Source: Candidatus Baldrarchaeota archaeon (GTDB lineage Archaea > Asgardarchaeota > Baldrarchaeia > Baldrarchaeales > DXJG01). Taken from it: DNA of 64,000 bases. The translations under genes and the position numbers were made by a program. The notes under the pieces are model-generated. The model saw only the letters and a program-made list of their open reading frames with translations. It did not search any database and was not told the origin of the DNA. Numbering within the stretch: position 1 is the first letter of the stretch; the number at the start of each line of letters is the position of its first letter. The stretch covers positions 1-64,000 of the forward strand of contig JAUQZC010000010.1 of assembly GCA_030587435.1 (NCBI GenBank), read 5' to 3'. Below are positions 16,974-27,001 of this stretch, piece after piece.

Positions 16974-17333
16974 GTGTCTAAGAAAAATGAAAATAGCGAG
17001 AGCATAAGTCGGATGGTTGACTTACTGCGATCAGGCGCTGTAATGTTACGTGAAGCTTGCCCAGTATGTCACTCTCCACTCTTTAAAGTTCGAGATGAAA
17101 TTATATGTCCTAAATGTCAAAAGAGGGTAGTTATTGTTCAAAGGGATGAGGAAGCCTCAAAAGTTCTTGAGGAGTCTGTTCTTTCGACCTTAAAGGGCAC
17201 TTTGGTTGTTAAAGTTCAGGCTTTGGAAAAGGAAATTGCCAAGGAAAAAGATCCAGACAAATTGTATGAGCTTTTAAGAATATTGGTTGCATTTTTAGAA
17301 GCGTTAGAGCGAATTAAAAGGATAGGAGCGTAA
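16974..17333 (+). CDS. autoantigen p27 / Sjogren-scleroderma autoantigen 1 family zinc-ribbon protein
   Basis: 119 aa. A zinc ribbon CPVCHSPLF..CPKC at residues about 29-52 follows a short helix (RMVDLLRSGAVML); the C-terminal half is a charged helix. The layout matches the archaeal members of the SSSCA1/p27 family, whose role is unknown. The start is GTG at 16974, because TGGAGG lies about 9 nt upstream and the overlapping ATG is out of frame. Confidence 0.75.
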   Translation: MSKKNENSESISRMVDLLRSGAVMLREACPVCHSPLFKVRDEIICPKCQKRVVIVQRDEEASKVLEESVLSTLKGTLVVKVQALEKEIAKEKDPDKLYELLRILVAFLEALERIKRIGA

Positions 17334-17341
17334 AATTGTAT

Positions 17342-19648
17342 CTATTCGGTTTCATTGTATGGTAGAGTTAATATTTCTCTAATTTTTCTGGCCGTTTTCT
17401 CGCCTATTCCCTTAACCTTTTTAAGTGTGTTCTCTGATGCGGTAAATATGTTTTCTACAGTTTTTAACTCTTTCAGCAGCCTTCTTGCAAGGGTAAGATC
17501 TATCCCTGGAAGTCCTGAAACAATGTATTCTTGAAGTTCTCTATCACTTAATGGTATTTTTTCCTTTTTTATTGAGGGATATCGTTTTTCTTTCTTTTGC
17601 TCTCGCCTTGTTATAGCGTATATTAGGTGTGCTGTTTCGCTGGGGGTTTTTGCCCATAGGATGGGTACGTTAAAGTCGAGAATTATGCTAGCTAATGCAC
17701 CTCTGACAGCATCTGGAGATATTGCTTTTCCTTTGTAGACATTTTCGCCCTCTATTATTAATATGGGTACTGTGTAGTTTCTTTTGAGGTCCGTAAGTTG
17801 TTGAAATAGTCTTTTGTCGATAATTGACTGTAAAAAGTCTTCAGTAGTTTTTCGCTCTATAGCAACTCTATCGGAAACTATGTAATCTGCTATGGGAAGT
17901 TGTTCTGGTATAAGTTTAACTCCAAGTTCCGCAAGGTACTTTGCGGTTTGTGATCTAAGTTCTCTATTATCTACATATACTTTTAATTCTTCTCGTGATT
18001 TTATGAAAGTATCTAAGGATTTACTTGTTGTGTTAATACTTGTCACGTGAAGTTTGGTTGAAATTTCTTTTATAGTCTGTTTCATAACCTTTTCTTTGCG
18101 CTTTGCTGACCAAAAGTAAGCTTCATCTCTAGTTTTTTCAGCTATGAGTACTACCATTCTTCCAGGCCGCCTTCTCCCTGTTCGACCTCTTCTTTGAATT
18201 TGACGTATTGCACTTGGAACAGCATCGTAACAAATAACTAGGTCACATTCAGCTATGTCTAACCCTTCCTCCGCTACACTTGTAGCCACTAGCACATTAT
18301 ATATGCCTTCTTTAAATTCTCCCAAAATCCTTAACTGTTCTTTTTGTGTGAGCCCCATATCCACATCTTTTGAAGCCTGGCCAACAAATCGCGCAGGCCT
18401 AATTCCATCGATTTGTCTTAATTCTTCAACTAACTTTTTTGCTGTGTTTCTGAACTTTGTAAACACTATAATTCTTGCTTTCTCATTTGATTGCAGATGT
18501 CTTGAGATTATTTTAATGGTTTCCTTTATTTTTGGGTGCTCGTAATTTTCCTTCATTAATTTTTGTATTAATTTCTCTACTTCCAAGAGTTTGTCATCGT
18601 TCAATAGGGCTTCTGTAGCTTTTTGATGCCCAGGCCGCTCGGCTTCTTTTTTCATCTTTGTAAGATATTCTGCAACTGGGGTTATTCCCTGTGTTTCTAG
18701 GAGTTCCAGCATGTGGGACAACTTTAATGCTTCAGCGACTGCCAAGGAAACAGAGAAAAGACTCGAGGGCGGTCGAAGATATTCTGCAATTTCGCTCTGA
18801 ATTTTCGCTCTGAGTTCAAGTAAATTCTTTCTGCTAATTTTTTTAATGTCTGAACTCTCTAAATAACCGTATTCTTTTAAAATCTTTAATCTTTCCTTTA
18901 AAAGAGTTTCTAAAAGTGTTTTTATTTTCAAAAAATCGGATGGCAATTTTACAGTTTTCCATTCCATGTAAATTGGATGGATATATTGTCTCACGTCAGG
19001 ACTATATTCTGTTCGTGTTTCTATTTGTGAAATATAAAGATTTCTACAGACCTCTTCTATTTTCTCTTTTTCTGATCCCGGTGACGCGGTTAAACCAAGT
19101 ATTAATGGATGTTCTGCTTGTTTTATGTATTCTTTCGCTATATACACATATGGGTAATTGCCGACAGCTCGATGAGCTTCATCAAAAATTAATAATGAAA
19201 CTGGCTTTAAATCACATCGACTAGTAATTAAATCGTTTTCTAGTGTTTGAGGAGTCATTAATATTACTTTTGAAGACTTTAAAATATTAACTCGACTCTG
19301 AGGCCTTACAGTTCCAGTTATGGCATTAATTTCGTGAGAGGGAAGGTTTAAAACAGCTCTGAAAATTTCACAGTGTTGGTTTACTAAAGGTTTGGTGGGA
19401 GCTAACATGATACATTTTGAATCTGGATACTTTAATAGGCGGTGGGCAGCAACTATTGCGGCTATTATGGTTTTACCTAGGCCTGTGGGAAGTATCACTA
19501 GAGTATTCCTTTCTAGACATTTCTCTACTATTTCTGCTTGATATTTTCGATATTCTACTGCATTTGCTTTAATCAGCGGTTGTACAACAAAATTTTGCTG
19601 TGGTTTCCTTATCATTCTTGGCGCCACACTTTTATAGGATTGCCTCAC
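17342..19648 (-). CDS. hef: Hef-type helicase/nuclease (XPF/FANCM family)
   Basis: 768 aa, near full length for Hef. SF2 helicase with PTGLGKT at residues 54-60, a DEAH box near 155, TASPGS, and the late helicase motif RRGRTGRR. The ERCC4 nuclease carries VAIERKTTEDF, the ERKxxxD catalytic core; tandem helix-hairpin-helix motifs (GLPGIDLTLARRLL, VKGIGEKTARKI) end the protein. Hef acts on stalled replication forks and contacts PCNA in Euryarchaea. Crenarchaea usually have only the nuclease half, so the helicase fusion is informative for lineage. Confidence 0.93.
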   Translation of the reverse strand: MRQSYKSVAPRMIRKPQQNFVVQPLIKANAVEYRKYQAEIVEKCLERNTLVILPTGLGKTIIAAIVAAHRLLKYPDSKCIMLAPTKPLVNQHCEIFRAVLNLPSHEINAITGTVRPQSRVNILKSSKVILMTPQTLENDLITSRCDLKPVSLLIFDEAHRAVGNYPYVYIAKEYIKQAEHPLILGLTASPGSEKEKIEEVCRNLYISQIETRTEYSPDVRQYIHPIYMEWKTVKLPSDFLKIKTLLETLLKERLKILKEYGYLESSDIKKISRKNLLELRAKIQSEIAEYLRPPSSLFSVSLAVAEALKLSHMLELLETQGITPVAEYLTKMKKEAERPGHQKATEALLNDDKLLEVEKLIQKLMKENYEHPKIKETIKIISRHLQSNEKARIIVFTKFRNTAKKLVEELRQIDGIRPARFVGQASKDVDMGLTQKEQLRILGEFKEGIYNVLVATSVAEEGLDIAECDLVICYDAVPSAIRQIQRRGRTGRRRPGRMVVLIAEKTRDEAYFWSAKRKEKVMKQTIKEISTKLHVTSINTTSKSLDTFIKSREELKVYVDNRELRSQTAKYLAELGVKLIPEQLPIADYIVSDRVAIERKTTEDFLQSIIDKRLFQQLTDLKRNYTVPILIIEGENVYKGKAISPDAVRGALASIILDFNVPILWAKTPSETAHLIYAITRREQKKEKRYPSIKKEKIPLSDRELQEYIVSGLPGIDLTLARRLLKELKTVENIFTASENTLKKVKGIGEKTARKIREILTLPYNETE

Positions 19649-19738
19649 TTAGGTTAAATATTAAATTATCAAATTCGACTATATTTTTTACCTAAATTCA
19701 ATTTGTTACATTTCTTATAGATTGTGGAGGTGTGCTTA

Positions 19739-20077
19739 TTGAGTAAGGGGGATTTTTTCCCCTCATTTACGGAAGCGGAACTCTATGAACTCACCATGCC
19801 CGGGCGTCTTATCGGTAAAGAAGTTTTAGATGGTAGTGCTCGTAGGATTGGTATAGTTAGAAGTGTTCGTATAAGATTGCCGGATTTGAAAGTTGAATTA
19901 GTTATTAAGGGGCTTGAGATAGAGTTCCCGGTTGATGTGTCCAATATTTCTGCAGTTGGTACAGTTATTCAGCTTAAAAACGTAATTAAGGAAGCTGAGG
20001 AAATAGAGATACACGATGTTGTACGCTTGAGGAAAGAAGTCTGGGAGGAAATAAAGACATATTTAGGAAGCAAGTAG
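19739..20077 (+). CDS. PRC-barrel-like protein
   Basis: 112 aa from TTG 19739. This start is chosen because GGAGG at 19726-19730 sits 8 nt ahead; the longer GTG start at 19724 overlaps the ribosome site. GRLIGKEVLDGSARRIGIVR followed by alternating strands resembles a PRC barrel, a domain found in RNA processing and ribosome-linked proteins. The function is unknown. Confidence 0.6.
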   Translation: MSKGDFFPSFTEAELYELTMPGRLIGKEVLDGSARRIGIVRSVRIRLPDLKVELVIKGLEIEFPVDVSNISAVGTVIQLKNVIKEAEEIEIHDVVRLRKEVWEEIKTYLGSK

Positions 20078-20105
20078 AGATGCTAAGATTCAACGGTAAA
20101 ATTGT

Positions 20106-22034
20106 TTAAAGGAGAACTGGGCATTCTCCGAGACATTTTTCACAATGAGTACAAAGAGCCTTATCGATAACGGCTTTACCGTTAATGATGCTTATTGCGC
20201 CATTTGGACATTTACTTACACATATCCCACATCCTACACAGTAAATCGCCCTAACAATAGTTTTAAATACTTTTTCAACGATTTTCCTAGGAATCTCCTT
20301 GTCATCTTTTACTCTGATCACAAAACGGCCTGTTTGAAATATTCTGCAAGTAAAGTCTTTACCCATTAAGTTAACAATACCAAGTTCCTTGCTAGTTTTG
20401 GCCTCTCCCAATATCGATAGGAAATTTGATATCCTTTCTAAGTCTATGCGAGTATTCAATGTAGCTTTAATAATGCTTTCCGTAGCGTTTACACTACATG
20501 TCTCCCCTTCATAGATTAGTGTATACTCTAATCTCTCTAGTGCACTTCTTGTTTCAGAGATAACGCAAGTTAAACCTAAAGCTTTTGCCAACTCTTTTTG
20601 ACTTTTTGAAAGCCTTCGCCATCTCCAAAATCCATACGTCACCCATTCTCTCGGAAATCCGTATGTTTTTCTCCACTTTTCTAATTCTTCTTCCCATTTC
20701 TCCCAGAGGGAAGGATGGGTTTTCTTTATGTTTTCTATTTCTGCAAGTTTTAAAGCTGGGCAAACCCAACAGCCTATTCTGAAGAATCCAATTTCGTAAA
20801 GCGGATTATATGGTATGCGTGTTTTAAAAATGTATAACCAGGTTTGAAGTGCAGTCCAGTCGTGAATAGGACTTGCACCGATTTGACCTGGAACCCACGG
20901 GTTTCGCCATATTTTTGGCTCTTTGGATCTTCTTTCTGATTCATATTTTCGTTGTCCGATGAATGTTAAGCAACCGTTTGGGAAATTTTCCCTGATTAAT
21001 CGTGTTGTTGGACCTAATTTGTTGGTTTTACAACATATTCTGTAATCCCTACCGGGTGGTCCGAACTTTTCAACAACTCGCCAAAAAACATCCTTATTGA
21101 CATGTTTTACAAGTAAGCGATTTTCTAAGCCTAATTGTTGCAGAAATTTCAATGCATACTTTACAGTTTCAGGAAATTCTATACCAGTATCTATGAAAAG
21201 TATCTTTATTTTTGGTCCCAATGCCTTAAGAACTAACAACAGTGTTGCTAAACTATCTTTTCCCCCACTAAACGCAACAGTAACTGGCTTATTGACGCTT
21301 TTAACAACATTTTTAATGAATGTTAAAGCTTTACTTTCCTGTTCTTCCAGAAATTTCATATTAGCATCTATCACGTCTCTCCAAGTTTGTCCTCCAGGCA
21401 AAACTTCATCTTGTACCGGGGGCTCAGCTTCTCTTACTTTAACAGCTAGTCCTTTTTCTCTTTTTTTCATATCTTTTCCTTTTATTTTAGCGGTACCTAC
21501 GGCCACTACCTCGTCTTGTTCATTAACAATTATTACATGATCTCCCTCTAATATTTCCTCGTCGCAATCCAGAATTCCGGGCGCTAAAAGATTTTTTCCA
21601 TCAATAATAGCCTGAGCAGCTATGTTATCTATCTTTACCCACTTTTTACAATGAAATTTCCAGAGTAGACGCGCAATTGGAAGTTTAGGCACAAATTCCC
21701 ACTTCATGCTGAGCGGGGAAAAGCGAACGTATCCCATAATTTTTCCATCAAAAATTATTTCGTCCATACGATCGATATAGGACGTCTTGTTGAGCAGTAT
21801 TATTTTATTTTCTGGTATTACATGGTCTCCCAAATGTTCACCAAATTGGGAATCTATTGTTTTTCTAATTAGCTGTACGTCGCATTTAAAGGCTGGTCTT
21901 ACATCTCCTGGCGGGGCAATGGGAATGTGAACTAGGGAACCGTTGCAACGTTCACATCTATCACCCAATATTGGAACATTGCATGAAATGCACCATAACA
22001 ATTTTACTTTTCCAAAATATGGGGCTTTTGACAT
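20106..22034 (-). CDS. PAPS reductase-like PP-loop protein with zinc ribbon, PUA-like domain and C-terminal ferredoxin
   Basis: 642 aa. Order: zinc ribbon (CISC..CERC, about 14-33); middle region with a PUA-like fold (about 130-205); PP-loop ATP pyrophosphatase with SGGKDS near 255; PAPS-reductase-like part with CC and CWVCPAL; and C-terminal 2[4Fe-4S] motifs CVGCGICVSKCP and CTHCEKCLGECP. Multi-domain archaeal proteins of this type are annotated as phosphoadenylylsulfate reductases, but the PUA domain suggests an RNA or tRNA sulfur-transfer role. No sulfate pathway gene is nearby. Confidence 0.8.
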   Translation of the reverse strand: MSKAPYFGKVKLLWCISCNVPILGDRCERCNGSLVHIPIAPPGDVRPAFKCDVQLIRKTIDSQFGEHLGDHVIPENKIILLNKTSYIDRMDEIIFDGKIMGYVRFSPLSMKWEFVPKLPIARLLWKFHCKKWVKIDNIAAQAIIDGKNLLAPGILDCDEEILEGDHVIIVNEQDEVVAVGTAKIKGKDMKKREKGLAVKVREAEPPVQDEVLPGGQTWRDVIDANMKFLEEQESKALTFIKNVVKSVNKPVTVAFSGGKDSLATLLLVLKALGPKIKILFIDTGIEFPETVKYALKFLQQLGLENRLLVKHVNKDVFWRVVEKFGPPGRDYRICCKTNKLGPTTRLIRENFPNGCLTFIGQRKYESERRSKEPKIWRNPWVPGQIGASPIHDWTALQTWLYIFKTRIPYNPLYEIGFFRIGCWVCPALKLAEIENIKKTHPSLWEKWEEELEKWRKTYGFPREWVTYGFWRWRRLSKSQKELAKALGLTCVISETRSALERLEYTLIYEGETCSVNATESIIKATLNTRIDLERISNFLSILGEAKTSKELGIVNLMGKDFTCRIFQTGRFVIRVKDDKEIPRKIVEKVFKTIVRAIYCVGCGICVSKCPNGAISIINGKAVIDKALCTHCEKCLGECPVLL

Positions 22035-22073
22035 TTTAAAACCCTAACTCTTTAATTTAGACTTAATTCGGAG

Positions 22074-23351
22074 TTAGTATGATATTTTTGCACTATATGG
22101 GGGGACGCCTATTATTGATTCAGCTGCTTTTGCTACTTGCTCTCGGTAGGGTTCCCATGTGTAGACTCTTATTATGTTCATAAATCCTCTTAATGCATCA
22201 ATTAGCTGAGATGCGTCTCTTAAATTAACTGGAACTTTGGCTCCTTCTTTTGTTCTGTAAAATACTGGTATTTTCATGGGTTCCATTTCTATTGAGTGTC
22301 TGTAGGGCACTGATGGCAGTGTTGGTACATCGATGATGACATTTTCTCTGTCTACATTAGCTTGTTCAGCTATTTCTTCTTCGATTTTTTCTCTGACTTT
22401 TTCGTTCGTAAAAATACTTGAGACCGTTTCGTCTCGTACATAAAAGGTACGGTTGTACGCAGCTTTAAGAAGTTGCCTTCTTTCAAGTTTTTTAATGATT
22501 TCATTGGATTTTTCAACTTTTCTCAACATGGTCCAAACAGTATAATCATCTAAAGATAGATATTCGTCTATATTCGAGAAGCTGACGAGAGGAATTTCGT
22601 CTTTAGCAAATTCCATAGCTTTTAAAAGCATAATTTGCACGGCCCTTGCAACTTTATGGAAATATATACTTTTAAACGATTCAATACGAGCAAGAATAAA
22701 TGCCTCTAAGCTGGAAAGAGCAGTTAAATCTACCGATAAATTTCCATTTAAAACGTCCATGGTATATATCAATCTAAAAATATCTACATAGCCGTATTCA
22801 GCACCTGTATGATAACTATCTCTGATTATAAAGTCCATTTTATCAACGTCAACAGCGCTAGAAATTATTTGATCCAAGAAAAATCTTCCTTCTTCTCTTA
22901 AATTCCCTGTTGCAAGTTTGCTTATTCTTCGCGGAGAATAGCCCATATTACTTAATATATCTGCAAGTTCGGAATCCGAGATTATCCATTGCGTTAAATT
23001 TTCATGTGTCTTCCCAAGATATTTTATTGATAAAGATTCGTATATGTGCGAAAAGGGACCATGACCTACGTCATGAAGTAATCCAGCAATTCTAACCATT
23101 TGGATGTCTTCGTCAGTTAAATTTACGGGTAAACTTTCTGCTAAAACACCAGCAAGATACATTACGCCAATGCTATGCTCAAATCTTGTATGATTAGCGC
23201 CTGGATAAACATATTCCGCTCCTGCTAGCTGTCTTAATCTTCTAAGTCTTTGAACTACACGAGTATCTATGAGTTCCTTTTCCAATTCTGTTATGTGGAC
23301 ATAACCATAAATAGGGTCTTTAATGAACCCCCAATACGTTCTCTTCTTCAA
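22074..23351 (-). CDS. HD-domain phosphohydrolase, SAMHD1/dGTPase-like
   Basis: 425 aa. The metal ligands are in NHTRFEHSIGVMYLAG and LLHDVGHGPFSH near residues 55-100, then VDKMDFIIRDSYHTG. These are the signatures of the SAMHD1-like dNTP triphosphohydrolase group. It is probably a nucleotide hydrolase; the substrate is not shown by sequence. Confidence 0.88.
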   Translation of the reverse strand: MKKRTYWGFIKDPIYGYVHITELEKELIDTRVVQRLRRLRQLAGAEYVYPGANHTRFEHSIGVMYLAGVLAESLPVNLTDEDIQMVRIAGLLHDVGHGPFSHIYESLSIKYLGKTHENLTQWIISDSELADILSNMGYSPRRISKLATGNLREEGRFFLDQIISSAVDVDKMDFIIRDSYHTGAEYGYVDIFRLIYTMDVLNGNLSVDLTALSSLEAFILARIESFKSIYFHKVARAVQIMLLKAMEFAKDEIPLVSFSNIDEYLSLDDYTVWTMLRKVEKSNEIIKKLERRQLLKAAYNRTFYVRDETVSSIFTNEKVREKIEEEIAEQANVDRENVIIDVPTLPSVPYRHSIEMEPMKIPVFYRTKEGAKVPVNLRDASQLIDALRGFMNIIRVYTWEPYREQVAKAAESIIGVPPYSAKISY

Positions 23352-23420
23352 TTTTGATCTCCCTAAAATATTTTAAAACAATTTAATAGATTTGCACATA
23401 TTTTGAATTAAAAACATCTT

Positions 23421-23864
23421 TTATTGTTTATGTTTTCGAGACTTTGACAATATAACTACAATTCCATGGTTTCCATTTACTTGAACCATATCACCAGTTT
23501 CAATCGTTTTAATCGGATCTTTATCTAATTTATCTACTAGGGGTATATTTGCAAGCACGCATCCTGCAACAATTATGGGCTCCGATTCTAGATTAATTAT
23601 AGCTAATGGAGCTGTTCCTATTTTCGCCATGTGATAAATTACATATGAGCCCACAGTGCTACCCTTACCATAGGGGAAAACCAAAATTTTGCCAGATATT
23701 GTTTTTCCTTCGAGTTCATGTCCTCTTTCGGTAACAACACCGCTTAATGGATTAACACCACCGTAGAATGATATTGGTTGAGAAGTAACAAGGGCTTTTC
23801 CTTCAACTCTCCCCTCGACTAGTCCCCTCCCCTTCAGTACTATTTTTTTATTTTCTTCGCGCAT
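23421..23864 (-). CDS. phosphomevalonate dehydratase small subunit (aconitase X small, DUF126)
   Basis: 147 aa, the swivel-domain partner of aconitase X. The GGVNPLSGVV and FPYGKGSTVGSYVIY motifs are typical. With the large subunit encoded 1 nt upstream it should dehydrate (R)-5-phosphomevalonate to trans-anhydromevalonate 5-phosphate, the archaeal mevalonate branch shown in Aeropyrum pernix. Last gene of the UbiX-UbiD-AcnX operon. Confidence 0.88.
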   Translation of the reverse strand: MREENKKIVLKGRGLVEGRVEGKALVTSQPISFYGGVNPLSGVVTERGHELEGKTISGKILVFPYGKGSTVGSYVIYHMAKIGTAPLAIINLESEPIIVAGCVLANIPLVDKLDKDPIKTIETGDMVQVNGNHGIVVILSKSRKHKQ

Positions 23865-23865
23865 A

Positions 23866-25086
23866 TTATATCCCTTCTACGGCGGTTTTAATGATTTCTT
23901 CTAATGTTGCTATTCCTACGTCTAGTTTTTCTAAGCCTGTTAGGTAGTAACATGCTTTTGCGGAATTTGTGAGGATCTTTTGAAATCCAAGTGTCTTTAA
24001 AGGTGAAACTACTATACACGTGTCTGTAATAATTTTGCCACCAGATTTCTCGATTATATCTGTATAGCCAGCTCTATCTGCGAGGATCTTTATATTGGCA
24101 GCAGTTCCAACCCAGAACTCGATGTCTCCTTGTATTTTCCTATTTCTTAACATTTGGGCAATTTTTCCTATTTCTTGTATGCTTGCATGGGGGCATCCTA
24201 TGTATATAAGGTCTGGGCTTGAGGTTAATTTATATTCTTCAAAAACAGGTTTTATGTCGTCTTCTTCTACTATTATTCTTTCCATATTGCTTTTTCCATC
24301 CTGTAACTGTTTGTTTTTAATTATGGCTTCTATCGTATAATTTTCGATATGGAAAAGTGATATACTTCCTGAAGTCGCTAAACCGGCAGATAAAGCCTTT
24401 AAACACTCCGTATCTGGGGGCATTCTAGTATATGAAAATAGAGGAACGCCAGTCTTTATCTTTTTACCAACTACATAGCCTAAGATGCTGTAATCAGCTG
24501 GATACCGCAACTTAGCCTTTAATTCTATGTAATGTGTTGGAAATCTGTTTTCTTCCATATGAAAACCGTAAAAAGCTGTTTTTCCCGTCAAGGCTGATGC
24601 AAGGGCTAATGGCCCACCTTCTCTATTTGTTCTTGCACCCAAAACCGAGTTAGCGTACGTTACTGCGGAGGATTCTGCCCATGCTACGTGTTCCCTATAT
24701 TTTGGTGAATTACCAATTAGATAAGGTATGCAACTGCATGTTGGTAGAATATCCATTTGCATGTACAAACTAATTATTTTTAGTTGTTTTTCAGCGAACT
24801 CCTTAGGGATTCCCATTTTTTTCCAATTTTTTATGTCCATACCGGCTGGATTAAGTGTTGATAATATTTTACTTTTTCCTCCAAGTCTAACTAAGTCTTC
24901 CAGAAGTTGAATACCTGGATCTCCAATGTTCTTATACGATACTCCGGAAACTTGCGCGCTGTTTATGTTAATTAATTTTTGGGCACCTAGAGCTTCTCCA
25001 ACTTTAACAATTAATCTCATGGCTAGCCTAGTAGCTTCTCCATACTCTCCATCGAGCATTTTTTCTTCTTCTTTAGTTAGAAACAT
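23866..25086 (-). CDS. phosphomevalonate dehydratase large subunit (aconitase X)
   Basis: 406 aa, standard length. Fe-S-related cysteines appear in TCSCIPYL and the later YIGCPHAS; GARTNREGGP is a family hallmark. The start ATG at 25086 overlaps the UbiD stop as TAATG, showing translational coupling. With the small subunit it dehydrates 5-phosphomevalonate. Its place in one operon with UbiD and UbiX homologues supports this over other aconitase X activities. Confidence 0.88.
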   Translation of the reverse strand: MFLTKEEEKMLDGEYGEATRLAMRLIVKVGEALGAQKLININSAQVSGVSYKNIGDPGIQLLEDLVRLGGKSKILSTLNPAGMDIKNWKKMGIPKEFAEKQLKIISLYMQMDILPTCSCIPYLIGNSPKYREHVAWAESSAVTYANSVLGARTNREGGPLALASALTGKTAFYGFHMEENRFPTHYIELKAKLRYPADYSILGYVVGKKIKTGVPLFSYTRMPPDTECLKALSAGLATSGSISLFHIENYTIEAIIKNKQLQDGKSNMERIIVEEDDIKPVFEEYKLTSSPDLIYIGCPHASIQEIGKIAQMLRNRKIQGDIEFWVGTAANIKILADRAGYTDIIEKSGGKIITDTCIVVSPLKTLGFQKILTNSAKACYYLTGLEKLDVGIATLEEIIKTAVEGI

Positions 25087-26438
25087 TAATTATCTTCCTC
25101 TGTTAAGCTATTGATGTCAATTTTTTCTTCCAGGGGTATTTTTGCTCTTTCGAATTTTTCTTTAGGTTTAGCGAACGGTCTTGTAGCATCAATTCCCATT
25201 TTTGTAGTCAACAGGGTAATTTGATCCGCAGAGGGATCTAAACTTGAACCTCTAACATTTTGTATTATCACTAAATCTCGAGAGGCATTAAATCTTGTTG
25301 CGATTGCCCATTCCACTTCTCCCATGTCGTAAGGATTTATGTCTTCATCGACTACAACAACATGTTTAAGGCTTGGGTGAGCTGCAAAGGCGGCTAAAAT
25401 AACGTTCTTAGCATCACCGTCAGTTTGCTTCTTAATGGAAATGACTGCATGTAACCATCCGCAACCGCCTAAAGTTAGATGGACTCCTCTTACATCAGGT
25501 ACGATGGACTTGACGGTAGCCCATATCTGCGCTTCCCTTGGAAGACCCATCAATAGCTTATGTTCGCTTCCTGCGGGAAGAATAACTTGATAAATAAAAT
25601 CGTCTTGGTTATAATACATTTTTTCTATTTTTATTACAGGTTGTTTTCTCACAACATCGTACGTGCCTGTTAAATCAACAAACGGCCCTTCATCGACCTC
25701 TTTGCCGTATAAAATTTTTCCCTCAATAATTATTTCTGCCCCCGCTGGAACCTCTAATCCGGTATATGGACATATGGCGGTTTTTAGAGCCCCTCTAAGA
25801 AGGGTATTTGCTACGTGAAGTTCATCTACACCGTAAGGGGCAGGTGATGATGCAGCAATTAGAATTGCCGGGTGTGTTCCAATGGCAATAGCTACGGGAA
25901 CATCTTTTTTTTCTTTCCAGTAAGCTGTTATTATTTTATACAAATGTCTCGGCACAACTCTTATGGCTAAGTGTTTTTTATCAATAACCAATATTCTGTG
26001 TATCGATGCGTTTTGGGTACCGGTTTTTGGGTCTTTTGCAAACACGATTCCAGCTGTTATATAGGGTCCAGGGTCTTTTTCGTAATGGGTAAGTATTGGA
26101 AGATTGTTTATATTTGGGAGGTCTTTATTAAGTTTAGAAAAGGGAAATTCGGTGAGTTTTGGCTTCTTTGGATTTTTAATCGCATTTGATATTTTTTCAT
26201 GTAGTTTGTCGATGGTGGTTCTTAAAGCTTTGCAAATTCTTTTTCTGGTACCGCAGATGTTTGCTACTATGAATCCGTTTTTTTGCTTAATTTTTTTGAA
26301 AAGAAGTGCCGGTCCGTTGCCGTTGTCAAATTTTTTAATTACAGCTGCTATTTCATACTTGGTGCTCAATTCTTTCCTGATAGTTATCAACTCTTTGGCT
26401 TCCTGTTCCAGCTCTGACATAAAATCTCTTAAGCTCAC
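25086..26438 (-). CDS. UbiD-family decarboxylase, probable anhydromevalonate phosphate decarboxylase
   Basis: 450 aa. UbiD fold with family residues in NASIHRILVIDKKHLAIR and the metal/prFMN region VDLTGTYD; VVVDEDINPYDMGEVEWAIATR is the conserved late block. The operon with aconitase X and UbiX indicates decarboxylation of anhydromevalonate phosphate to isopentenyl phosphate, using prenylated FMN. I place the start at GTG 26438, overlapping the UbiX stop as GTGA; an upstream GTG at 26450 adds four residues. Confidence 0.85.
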   Translation of the reverse strand: MSLRDFMSELEQEAKELITIRKELSTKYEIAAVIKKFDNGNGPALLFKKIKQKNGFIVANICGTRKRICKALRTTIDKLHEKISNAIKNPKKPKLTEFPFSKLNKDLPNINNLPILTHYEKDPGPYITAGIVFAKDPKTGTQNASIHRILVIDKKHLAIRVVPRHLYKIITAYWKEKKDVPVAIAIGTHPAILIAASSPAPYGVDELHVANTLLRGALKTAICPYTGLEVPAGAEIIIEGKILYGKEVDEGPFVDLTGTYDVVRKQPVIKIEKMYYNQDDFIYQVILPAGSEHKLLMGLPREAQIWATVKSIVPDVRGVHLTLGGCGWLHAVISIKKQTDGDAKNVILAAFAAHPSLKHVVVVDEDINPYDMGEVEWAIATRFNASRDLVIIQNVRGSSLDPSADQITLLTTKMGIDATRPFAKPKEKFERAKIPLEEKIDINSLTEEDN

Positions 26439-27001
26439 TTCTCCCCCCACCTTTTATACAAATCATGTTGAATACCCAGTATGTCGAGAACTTTACCTAT
26501 TACGAAATTTATAAGGTCTTCGATGGTTTTGGGCTTATGGTAAAATGCTGGCATTGCAGGAATTATTATTGCACCTGCTTCTGCGGCTTTAACCATATTT
26601 TTTAGATGAACTATGGATAAGGGAGTTTCTCTGGGAACAAGGATTAGCGGCTTTTTTTCTTTTAACATACATTCTGCGGCTCTAGTAATGAGATTATCTG
26701 CATAACCGTTAGCTATCGCAGAGAGAGTTTTCATACTACAAGGTATAATTATCATTCCATCTGATCGGTATGATCCGCTAGCGATGGGTGCCGTAAAATC
26801 GTGAGGGTCGTAGGTGAAATCTGCGAATTTTTTTACCTCTTTTATATCCATATTTAATTCGTGCTTAATAATTACCTTAGCTGGCTCTGAAATAATTAAA
26901 TGAGTTTTTATCCTCATTTTTTTAAAGTACTTCAAAAGTTGGACGCCGTATATTATTCCACTTGCACCGGTTAATGCGATAATAAATTCCAAATTTCTCA
27001 C
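26435..27001 (-). CDS. ubiX: UbiX flavin prenyltransferase
   Basis: 188 aa, normal length. IALTGASGIIYGVQLLK at the N-terminus is the FMN-binding start, and IIPCSMKTLSAIANGYADNL plus VLVPRETPLS are diagnostic. It makes prenyl-FMN for UbiD-type decarboxylases, here the adjacent one. The GTG start at 27001 overlaps the preceding stop. Confidence 0.92.
   Translation of the reverse strand: MRNLEFIIALTGASGIIYGVQLLKYFKKMRIKTHLIISEPAKVIIKHELNMDIKEVKKFADFTYDPHDFTAPIASGSYRSDGMIIIPCSMKTLSAIANGYADNLITRAAECMLKEKKPLILVPRETPLSIVHLKNMVKAAEAGAIIIPAMPAFYHKPKTIEDLINFVIGKVLDILGIQHDLYKRWGEK

Noticed and set aside
19724..19738. GTG 19724 as the start of the PRC-barrel-like gene
   Set aside because: The GGAGG ribosome site would lie inside the coding sequence; TTG 19739 is correctly spaced.
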